NCBI GenBank assembly: GCA_938045805.1
Contig: CALIBL010000044.1
Location: forward strand, 1-52,729
Direction of reading: 5' to 3'
DNA from: an uncultured Rubripirellula sp.
GTDB lineage: Bacteria; Planctomycetota; Planctomycetia; Pirellulales; Pirellulaceae
Length of the DNA stretch: 52,729 nt
Made by a program: the position numbers and the translations under genes. Shown here piece by piece: positions 8,704-15,953 of this stretch. Under the pieces are notes generated by a model. It was not told the DNA's origin, did not search any database, and worked only from the letters and a program-made list of their open reading frames with translations. Within the stretch, counting starts at the first letter, position 1, and the number at the start of each line of letters is the position of its first letter.

Positions 8704-10419
8704 CTAGTGGTTAAAACGAAATTCGGGGCTGCAAAGCAACACCCAAGCGATTTGCTGGATTGTCTCTGTTCGATCGCCCGATCGGCTACTGAGGTACTGA
8801 GACAAGGTGTCGCGTTCTTCCTGAATTGGGGGACGTCCCAAGATGGCTGCGAAGGCATTCGAAATCACTTCCGAATCGGATTCAATCTCCTTCAGATAGC
8901 CAACCAAGTGGTTGCTGTCAGTGCTGAGGTATTGGTTCTGCATCTCCCCGCTATTACTAAACCACAATGCCTCAGAAACCGGTGTCTGGAAGTTTTCACC
9001 TGGGATTTCGGTCTTCTGGGCAAGGTGTTCGGAACGTTCTTCGAGTTGACCGCGAGATTGTTCCCAGTTGGTTTCAATTTTTTCTTTTAGTTTTTCGGGG
9101 TGATCGGTTGCAATCAATAGTGACAGTGACAGTTGGTGCGGTGAAAGTGGACGTGGTACCGCATGTCCAAATTTTGATTCGGCTTCTTCAAACTCTTCGT
9201 GATCTTGTGGGTCCGATTCTACAGGTGTTTGGTTGTCTTTTGAGCCATCGTTTGTCGGTAGCGATCGAGCGTAGGTGTTGGACAGCGTGATGGCGTGGAT
9301 TAATGATCGCAGATCGTACTGTTTTTTGATGAATTCGGCCGTTAAAAGATTCAGTAGTTCTGGGTGGCTGGCGGGATTTCCAGAATGGATTTGATCCAGC
9401 GGATGTACGATTCCCCGACCGAATAATCTTGCCCAAATGCGATTCACGATGTTCTTCGCAAAGAAGTTTTGCGTTTCGTCACCTAATGCCAGTTTTACCA
9501 ATTCCGATCTTGGCTGAAATGATGGTTGCGGTGGCGTGTCGGCGGAATCCTCTTGCTCTGCTTTCTTGATTTTCTCTTGGTATTCCTTGAGTGTGGCTTC
9601 TTCAAGGTCTAGTTGGGGTTCGGGTATGGATAAGCCAGTCAGGTACATAAACGCTGCGTCTTTTGTTTCGCCTTCGGTCGTATCAAAACGAAGATGGCCA
9701 TCGAAGCGTTCTCCGATCATTCCTTTCTTCGTCTGGTAGGTCCGTTTAAAGAAAGATGCAATGCCGTAATAATGTTCTTGTCTCCAGTCATCAACGAGTG
9801 GGTGATCGTGGCATTTTGCACATCCAATGTTTACGCCAAACCAAATGACACTGGAGTCGTTTGCAAGTTTGTCGAGATCTCTCAAGCGATGTTTTAAGAA
9901 CGCGGTTGGGCGAGTGTCTTCCGGTAAACTGATTTCGGGCGTCATGATTTGACGGAACATCACGTCCCACGGCGTATTGTTTCGTGTCGTTTCCAAAAGG
10001 TACTCACGCCAGTTTCGGTCATTGGTTAATGCCCGAAGAAGCAATGTGTCGAGTTCATTTCTTTGGTGATATGCAAAATCAGGTGATTCAATAAGTTGCT
10101 TGGTGGTTTCGTATTTTTTGTCCTGAGTATCCAAGGCCTCATAACGCTTCAGTTCAGAGACAGAAGGAATGCGTCCGGCGAGATCAAGTGTGACTCGTCT
10201 CAGGTAGGCAGCATCGCTCAGAACCGGTGCCATGAGATGATGTTCGACCGAAGCCTCAATTTCTCGGTCGATCTGTTCTGCCAGACGTATCAGATCGTCT
10301 CTCGAGGCGGATTCTGCGCGGATCTCACCTTGGGTCAAGATGCTAAGAAGGGCCATGCCATTCATGAAGAATAGCTTTGAAGCATACCTTGCGGAGTCGG
10401 CGATGCGGTGAAAGAGCAT
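8704..10419 (-). CDS. DUF1549/DUF1553 protein with one c-type haem site (cassette copy 1)
   Basis: 571 aa. DUF1549 occupies about 40-265 (RRVTLDLAGRIPS near 74-86, then CAKCHDHPL at 200-208, a CxxCH haem-binding site). DUF1553 occupies about 300-560 (NRIWARLFGRGIVHPLD, SHPELLN, and the C-terminal LLCSPEFRFNH). It lacks the N-terminal PSCyt1 domain found in the 979-aa relative at 15954. The leader is weak: a hydrophobic stretch at about 15-30, with alternative ATG starts at 10365 and 10356. A Glu/Lys-rich linker lies between the domains (about 275-300). It is first in the cassette with DUF1501 and WD40. Function unproven; inferred to be an exported redox protein. Confidence 0.93.
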   Translation of the reverse strand: MLFHRIADSARYASKLFFMNGMALLSILTQGEIRAESASRDDLIRLAEQIDREIEASVEHHLMAPVLSDAAYLRRVTLDLAGRIPSVSELKRYEALDTQDKKYETTKQLIESPDFAYHQRNELDTLLLRALTNDRNWREYLLETTRNNTPWDVMFRQIMTPEISLPEDTRPTAFLKHRLRDLDKLANDSSVIWFGVNIGCAKCHDHPLVDDWRQEHYYGIASFFKRTYQTKKGMIGERFDGHLRFDTTEGETKDAAFMYLTGLSIPEPQLDLEEATLKEYQEKIKKAEQEDSADTPPQPSFQPRSELVKLALGDETQNFFAKNIVNRIWARLFGRGIVHPLDQIHSGNPASHPELLNLLTAEFIKKQYDLRSLIHAITLSNTYARSLPTNDGSKDNQTPVESDPQDHEEFEEAESKFGHAVPRPLSPHQLSLSLLIATDHPEKLKEKIETNWEQSRGQLEERSEHLAQKTEIPGENFQTPVSEALWFSNSGEMQNQYLSTDSNHLVGYLKEIESDSEVISNAFAAILGRPPIQEERDTLSQYLSSRSGDRTETIQQIAWVLLCSPEFRFNH

Positions 10420-10567
10420 GCTTGTGGAGCGATTTTGAGGTTCGCGGTGACACAGGACAAACTAAAGTGTCGACCCATTAATTTTATTTCAATCGTCTCG
10501 CCGCGTTGTGTGATTTCGCACGATCTCGACGGTTTTCTTGTAAGGTTTTATCAGCGTTGGAGGGTGG

Positions 10568-12163
10568 TTAAGGCGTTCCCTCTGGTTGCCACCAACCGTT
10601 CAATTCGGATTTGAGTGCTTCTCGATGGGACGCATGCAATTTCGAACCTATTAAGTTTAGTTTTTCGAATGGGTCGCGCGAAAGATCAAACAAGGACTCC
10701 TCACGCACGTAGTCGTTCCATGCTATCGATTTGAGTTCCTTAAGCTGAGTGGGATTCGATTGACTCGAAGATCCCTTCGATACTGAATTTAAGTGGGGAA
10801 TGATAAGTTTCATCTTGCCTTTTCGAATCCATCGATAGGCGATGTCTTGGCTTGCCGAATTGAGCGAGGTTGCATCTCCGGGGTAAATTTCACCAAAAAT
10901 GGAGCGATCCGGTGGAACGGGTTTGTCGTATTTCAAAAAGTCGAGGAGGTTGATTCCTGGAAGTGAGAGATCTGGTGTGGTTGAGATTTCGGCAGCACCA
11001 AGTAGGGTTGGAAGTAGGTCAATGCTGCTGCAAAGTCCGTTCTGCGTTTGCGGGCTGACGACACCGTCCCATCGAATCAGAATGGGCGTTCGAACACCGG
11101 CATCAAAAGGTGCACGCTTGCTTCTTTTTGTCTGAGTGTATTCTTGCGGGTTTTGTTTGGACGGGATTGAACTCGGTCTCCATCCATTGTCAGAGAGAAA
11201 AACATATAGAGTGTTGCTCGGTTGAGATTCACTGCTGACGATCGTTAGAAGTTCTCCCACGGTTGAATCAAATTGGGCGATGGATGCAAAGTAGGGTTGC
11301 TCCCACGGAACTACACCGGGATGACTCGCTGCTAATTTTTGAAACTGATTGGGCGCGTCGTGCGGTAGGTGGGGCAAGTAGGGCGCATACCACACAAACC
11401 ATGGGGTATTGAGACGCTCACAATCTTGGATGAAATCCTTGATTGGCTGCATCGTTTTCCTGCCAATGATTAAGCCATGGTCACCATTGCCATGAGCAAC
11501 TTGTTCACCGCTGGCAAGCTTGCGGATGCCTCCGAATGTTTGATCCTTGGATGGGGGCGTGAAGGTCGTCATGCCATCCGTGAACCCTGCATTGCGATAG
11601 TGCCCCTCCCAGAACTTTCCAGTCTGCAAGCATCTGTAGCCCTGATGTTTGGCAAGTAACTTGGGAAGCGTCTCGAGTCGTTGGATCAACTCAAATTCAT
11701 TTTGCCGATGTGCTTCGTATTCTGACCTTGTGGTCATCCGGTTGTAACCTGAATTACCGGGTGGACCGTGGTTGAAGTGGATCCCGTGCTGATGAGGGTA
11801 GAGTCCCGTCAGAATCGTGGCTAATGAAGGTCTGCAGACACTTGATGGTACATAGCCGTTTGGAAATCTCGCAGATTTTGATGCAAGTGCATCGAGGTTT
11901 GGTGTGTGCACCCGTTGGTTGCCCATGAAGCCAAAATCCATCCAAGCCTGATCATCAGCCAAGATCAAGACAATGTTAGGAGGCTTTGAATGAAGTTGGT
12001 TGCGGGTATCGCTTGCGAAACATGCGGAGACAAGCTGAATGGCCCCTGCAAGTGCAAGGAGGATGCGGCAGGCTAGTCCATCGAGGGCTAGTGATTCGAC
12101 TAAGTGTTTCATCGCCTTGCCGTTCGTTGAGAATTTGGGCCTAGAGCCGCGACGACCCATCAC
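10568..12163 (-). CDS. Sulfatase with atypical CRPSL active-site motif, possible lipoprotein
   Basis: Family S1 sulfatase, up to 531 aa. LADDQAW at about 68-74 and later LSDNGW give the metal-site frame. The formylglycine region reads CRPSLATILTG at 110-120, so the Arg at the fifth position of C-x-P-x-R is Leu. This variant may still be a substrate for maturation, but it is not the canonical motif. The leader is long; VSAC at about 45-48 fits a lipobox, so it may be a lipoprotein. The start is uncertain: GTG 12163 or ATG 12160 (AAGG upstream), or ATG 12112, which gives a shorter leader. The gene lies 32 nt downstream of the SecD/DUF1080 fusion. Substrate unknown. Confidence 0.92.
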   Translation of the reverse strand: MMGRRGSRPKFSTNGKAMKHLVESLALDGLACRILLALAGAIQLVSACFASDTRNQLHSKPPNIVLILADDQAWMDFGFMGNQRVHTPNLDALASKSARFPNGYVPSSVCRPSLATILTGLYPHQHGIHFNHGPPGNSGYNRMTTRSEYEAHRQNEFELIQRLETLPKLLAKHQGYRCLQTGKFWEGHYRNAGFTDGMTTFTPPSKDQTFGGIRKLASGEQVAHGNGDHGLIIGRKTMQPIKDFIQDCERLNTPWFVWYAPYLPHLPHDAPNQFQKLAASHPGVVPWEQPYFASIAQFDSTVGELLTIVSSESQPSNTLYVFLSDNGWRPSSIPSKQNPQEYTQTKRSKRAPFDAGVRTPILIRWDGVVSPQTQNGLCSSIDLLPTLLGAAEISTTPDLSLPGINLLDFLKYDKPVPPDRSIFGEIYPGDATSLNSASQDIAYRWIRKGKMKLIIPHLNSVSKGSSSQSNPTQLKELKSIAWNDYVREESLFDLSRDPFEKLNLIGSKLHASHREALKSELNGWWQPEGTP

Positions 12164-12195
12164 TTATCGCCTTCGACATTTACGATATTGGGGGT

Positions 12196-13368
12196 TCACT
12201 CGCTAGCGGATTCAATTACGGCAGCTGCCTGATTTGGAGCCGTCAAGCCCGGAGGCAGTTCTAGTATTTGAATGTTTCGGAAATGAATTTCGGATCCCTC
12301 GGATTCGAGGCAGAGGTATCCGCGTCGTACTTCAGAGTCCCGAATGGAATTTACAAACACACCATTCACAGAAAGTTTGACGGTTCCATCAACACAGACA
12401 ACATCATAAGTGTTCCATTGGCCCGCTCCATTGCAGCGAAGTTCGCGGCTCATGCTCCTTCTCCCGCGCGGTATATCTGGCGTTGCATTGAGTCCTCCGG
12501 CACCAAAGAGTTCTCCCGAGACGTAGCCGACATGATTGGGGCTACCACCACGTGGATGCTGGTTGACCCAGTCAAGTTCCAGCATCTGAACTTCCATGCC
12601 TTTGGGCAGTTGTTTACCTGCTGGTACGCTGCCCTCACTCCAAACAAAGACACCTGAATTACCTCCGGGCTTCATGTGCCGCCATTCGATGTGAAGCACA
12701 AAGTTTTCGTACTGCTTATTTGATCGCATCACTCCGATCGGCATCCCCTTGCAAACCAAGAGACCATCCTTGACGAACCACGTGTCTTCGTCGGTGTTTA
12801 CGTTCGTCCATCCGGAAAGGTCTTTGCCGTTAAAAAGTGATTTGAATGAATCAAGTTGGATCATGGATTCAGTGGCAGAGATGAAACGGTCTGTACCATT
12901 GAGTGCATGTGTGATTTCCACTGCTTTCTGAACGGTGAAGTTGCCATTGATGATCGCACGTTTGCCGATCGCACCAACGATTTTTGGTGCCTGGATCAGT
13001 TGGTCGTTGAAGAGGATCGCGAGACGCTTTCCCGTGTTTTCACTTGTCAGTTTTTCGAGTTGCTCGCCGCCCGTCTCACTGAATTCGACTGAGATTGCAG
13101 GTGTCCCTTTCTCAGTCGAGATCACCGCTGCTCGGATGACCTCTCGCATGTCAAGGGAAGACGTTGGGTTGATGTAAATGGTTTGTTCGCTGTCGGGTAG
13201 CTGTGCCGATTGCCACTGCGGTGTTTCGGTGTCCACGGCCAGTCGAAAAGCCAACTGGTTGCGTCTAGCTACCAAGCCCAGTTCATCGCACTTCGCTATC
13301 GTGGGCTGCAACGTGAGAGTCGCAGCCAAGATCGTCATGAAGAGGCGTGTTGTGGATGCTTCAGTCAT
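12196..13368 (-). CDS. SecD P1-head domain fused to DUF1080 (3-keto-disaccharide hydrolase family)
   Basis: 390 aa with an N-terminal Sec-like leader (hydrophobic 9-20). Residues about 35-158 look like the periplasmic P1 region of SecD: a base strand (AFRLAVDTE), then the head with [30 protein letters not shown] and INGNF followed by a helix ending in HALNG. These match the SecD pattern of TxxNxGKrlAIvlD, isAPvI and I-x-G-x-F. None of the SecD membrane segments are present. Residues about 175-375 are DUF1080: [11 protein letters not shown] at 177-187, [15 protein letters not shown], and a C-terminal [14 protein letters not shown]1080 is linked to hydrolysis of 3-keto-glycosides. It sits between the amidohydrolase and a sulfatase in one direction. 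The purpose of the SecD-like part is unknown. Confidence 0.88.
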   Translation of the reverse strand: MTEASTTRLFMTILAATLTLQPTIAKCDELGLVARRNQLAFRLAVDTETPQWQSAQLPDSEQTIYINPTSSLDMREVIRAAVISTEKGTPAISVEFSETGGEQLEKLTSENTGKRLAILFNDQLIQAPKIVGAIGKRAIINGNFTVQKAVEITHALNGTDRFISATESMIQLDSFKSLFNGKDLSGWTNVNTDEDTWFVKDGLLVCKGMPIGVMRSNKQYENFVLHIEWRHMKPGGNSGVFVWSEGSVPAGKQLPKGMEVQMLELDWVNQHPRGGSPNHVGYVSGELFGAGGLNATPDIPRGRRSMSRELRCNGAGQWNTYDVVCVDGTVKLSVNGVFVNSIRDSEVRRGYLCLESEGSEIHFRNIQILELPPGLTAPNQAAAVIESASE

Positions 13369-13509
13369 CTGGAAGTGCCGTGCTCGCGTGTGATGGGAAT
13401 TTAATTCTATGACCTGTGATCATCCTTGCGGGGGCGATCTCTTGTCGTTGAGTGGATCTGGAATCGTTGTTAGCTAAAAGCAAAATGAATGTAGCTTCAA
13501 ATGGTTGAT

Positions 13510-14454
13510 TCAGGAAAAAAAGATCCTCTCGGCCGTTCCTCGTAGGATTGCTGATTTTTCCGATTCGCTGAGGAAATTTGCGTGCTTCGCAATCAGGTCA
13601 ATGGATGATTGATAGTTGTGTGGGGATTGGACTTGGTAGGGACAGTCACTCGCCCACATCAAGCGATCCGCTCCGAACGCAGAAACCACACGCTGGACCA
13701 TCGGTAGCAAATCAAGGTACGGAGGTTTTTTATCGCCCAGTGCGTAAAACGCCGAAGTTTTAACATGTGTGTGCGGGTGCTCCGCTAGGCGGCAGAGTTG
13801 TTCAAGACGCTCTTTCTCGATCTTTCCGCTGACTCCAATTCTAGCGAAATGATCCACGACCACTTTGGTGTTCGGGAATCTTTTGCACAATGCGTCCACC
13901 GCTGGGATGTCCTCAGGGTTGATTAGCGGGCAGATTGCCAGATCGTGATCGGCCGCCAGTTTCCAAAGTTGATGGACATTCTTGTCAGTGGGCCAATCCT
14001 TTGCGTCGCCTCGCGAATGCATCCGGAAACCTCGCATGCCCGCACGTTTATGTCTCTTGACTTCACGTTGGAGGGGTTTTGTATGCCAGTCAAGTAACGA
14101 CACTCCAGAGAATGTTTTCGGGTGCTCCTGCATGACTTCAGTCATGTAACGATGGTCAGATTCATAGAAGCTCATTTGGATGAGGACGACCCGCTGAACC
14201 CCCGCCGGTTGGCAATGAGCAAGAAGCTCTTGGGCCGTGAAGCTCGCTGGTTGCATGTCTTCTTTTTTGAAGTTCTTGCTGATCGGATAGCGACTTGTAT
14301 CTGGGTGCCAGACGTGGGCGTGCGCATCGATCCAGTTGTTGTCGTTCTTGGAAGCGGCTTTTGCGTTGCTTGATGTGGCCGATGCAAGTGCTGCCGCAGT
14401 GAGGGCATGACAGAAATTGCGTCGGTTTAAGGCTTTGTTTGGATAGGTATTCAT
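13510..14454 (-). CDS. Tat-exported amidohydrolase, sugar-lactonase-like
   Basis: 314 aa amidohydrolase_2 family TIM barrel. The leader is Tat type: NRRNFCHAL at about 10-18, then an Ala-rich stretch to about 33. Metal-site motifs are IDAHAHVWHP at 42-51 (H45 and H47), a VVDHFARIG strand mid-protein, and WASDCPY near the C-terminus with the conserved Asp. This set resembles L-fucono-lactonase and 2-pyrone-4,6-dicarboxylate lactonase relatives. A lactonase step would suit the aldonolactone made by a sugar dehydrogenase, such as the Gfo/Idh/MocA proteins here, but that link is inference. It lies 101 nt downstream of the M20 gene and 141 nt upstream of the SecD/DUF1080 gene. Confidence 0.9.
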   Translation of the reverse strand: MNTYPNKALNRRNFCHALTAAALASATSSNAKAASKNDNNWIDAHAHVWHPDTSRYPISKNFKKEDMQPASFTAQELLAHCQPAGVQRVVLIQMSFYESDHRYMTEVMQEHPKTFSGVSLLDWHTKPLQREVKRHKRAGMRGFRMHSRGDAKDWPTDKNVHQLWKLAADHDLAICPLINPEDIPAVDALCKRFPNTKVVVDHFARIGVSGKIEKERLEQLCRLAEHPHTHVKTSAFYALGDKKPPYLDLLPMVQRVVSAFGADRLMWASDCPYQVQSPHNYQSSIDLIAKHANFLSESEKSAILRGTAERIFFS

Positions 14455-14555
14455 GCTTTAGGTATTCAATGTGGTCTTGCAGGTTCAATCGAAGCGTGCC
14501 AGGTCCGTGTTGTATTGGGGTTGAAGTGCATTAATTGTTTGGCGAGGCGAGTTGA

Positions 14556-15728
14556 TCACCTAGAATGATATTGGATTGCAAAATCTTTGTAGATTTCGGC
14601 GGCTTTTTCAACTTCAGCACATTTTACGTATTCGATCGCCGCATGTGCTTGGTCAATTGATCCAGGCCCGAGAATCATCGCGGGTATTCCGAGATTTCCA
14701 AATTTGCTCGCGTCGCTGCAGAAGGGAACTCCACCTGGTCGATGCGGAAGTTGATGAGTCTCGAGCACACGGCACATGAGTTGAACCGCATTTTCTTCTG
14801 AGTCGGTTTCAAGCGGCGAATCAGTCAGCAAGGGCGGAAGTAGTTCAGCCTTCACGCTTGGATCGTGTCGCATCACTCGATCGACGAGTTTTTGATAATG
14901 AGCCCATGTAGCATCCGGTTGTTCATGGGGTAGGAGTCGTCGGTCGATTTCAATTTCGCAATGGTCGGGAACAAAATTGATTTGGGTACCTCCCTTAATC
15001 ACACTCAGATTGCACGTGGCCTTTCCAAGAAGCGGGTGAATCGCCAGCTCAAGGTCGATCGTATCCTCGCGAATCGCATTGATGATGGGAAGCATTTGTA
15101 AAATCGCATTGTCACCCAGATGCGGTTTGGATGAGTGGGCAGAAACTCCCGTCGTGGTGATTTTGAACCTTAGTAAGCCCTTGCTCGCTGTGATCACTTG
15201 CAGTTCTGTGGGTTCTGCGATGATTGCAGCATCAAAGTTTGAATATTGATCACAAAACTCGGCAACACCTCGATAGGAATACTCTTCGTCGACTGTTGCG
15301 ACAAACCAGATCTCAGGCATCTGTCGCGCCGAGTGCTGGGCGAGATCCTTGATGGCATGGAGCATGGCAGCTAGGCCACCTTTGGTGTCGCACGCTCCAC
15401 GTCCATAGAGATGCCCGTCTTTGATGATCGGGTTGTATGGATCGATACTCATTCCACGATCAGAAACGGTATCCATGTGAGCTTCATAGACGATACGTTT
15501 TGATGAATTTTTCCCTGGGATCTTCGCGATAACATTGAAGCGTTCTGGCAGAACAGGCTGTTTTTCAACGTCGATGTCGTTGCGTTTAAAAAAATCGTAG
15601 ATCCATTCGCCTATTTGTGATTCTCCGGATCCATTTTCGTAATTCGGATTGACGCTTGGAATGGATACCAATTGGGCGAGGGTGCTGAGAACAGAATCGT
15701 GAGCAGTCATTTTGTTCGTGCTCTTCAT
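14556..15728 (-). CDS. M20 family metallopeptidase/deacylase (ArgE/DapE-like)
   Basis: 390 aa M20 zinc hydrolase. Visible metal and catalytic motifs: EAHMDTV (H84, D86), GRGACDTKGG (bridging D114), VDEEYS (E148 catalytic, E149 metal) and AEPTEL. A dimerisation insert lies around 185-300 (GVSAHSSKPH), and the C-terminal His sits in a GPGSIDQAH-type motif. No signal peptide, so it is cytoplasmic, which is unusual for this window. Relatives remove acyl groups from amino acids (acetylornithine, succinyl-diaminopimelate) or act as dipeptidases; the exact substrate cannot be read here. It is the first gene of the eight-gene minus-strand run and is divergent from the PSCyt1 gene. ATG seven codons in is an alternative start. 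Confidence 0.92.
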   Translation of the reverse strand: MKSTNKMTAHDSVLSTLAQLVSIPSVNPNYENGSGESQIGEWIYDFFKRNDIDVEKQPVLPERFNVIAKIPGKNSSKRIVYEAHMDTVSDRGMSIDPYNPIIKDGHLYGRGACDTKGGLAAMLHAIKDLAQHSARQMPEIWFVATVDEEYSYRGVAEFCDQYSNFDAAIIAEPTELQVITASKGLLRFKITTTGVSAHSSKPHLGDNAILQMLPIINAIREDTIDLELAIHPLLGKATCNLSVIKGGTQINFVPDHCEIEIDRRLLPHEQPDATWAHYQKLVDRVMRHDPSVKAELLPPLLTDSPLETDSEENAVQLMCRVLETHQLPHRPGGVPFCSDASKFGNLGIPAMILGPGSIDQAHAAIEYVKCAEVEKAAEIYKDFAIQYHSR

Positions 15729-15953
15729 AATTTAATCGGAATTAGGGAGAATGATTCTTGCATGATTCGGCATTGATGTGTCGAGCGGTGAATTGTGTAT
15801 TAGCGAGTCTCGCTGCAGAAAAGATTTTACTCAGGGTTCATCAATCAGTTATTCTAGTCAGTGCGGAGAGGTGAGCGATTGGAAGAATGTTTATCAGCAT
15901 TTCTACCAGAAAATACCGACCAACTTGGTGACGATTGAGGCTGGGCATCCTAG
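15729..15953. promoter_or_regulatory. Divergent intergenic region, probable two-way promoter region
   Basis: 225 nt between two divergently transcribed operons (M20 gene on minus, PSCyt1-DUF1549 gene on plus). Promoters for both must lie in or near it. No confident -35/-10 pair or operator was recognised. Confidence 0.45.
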
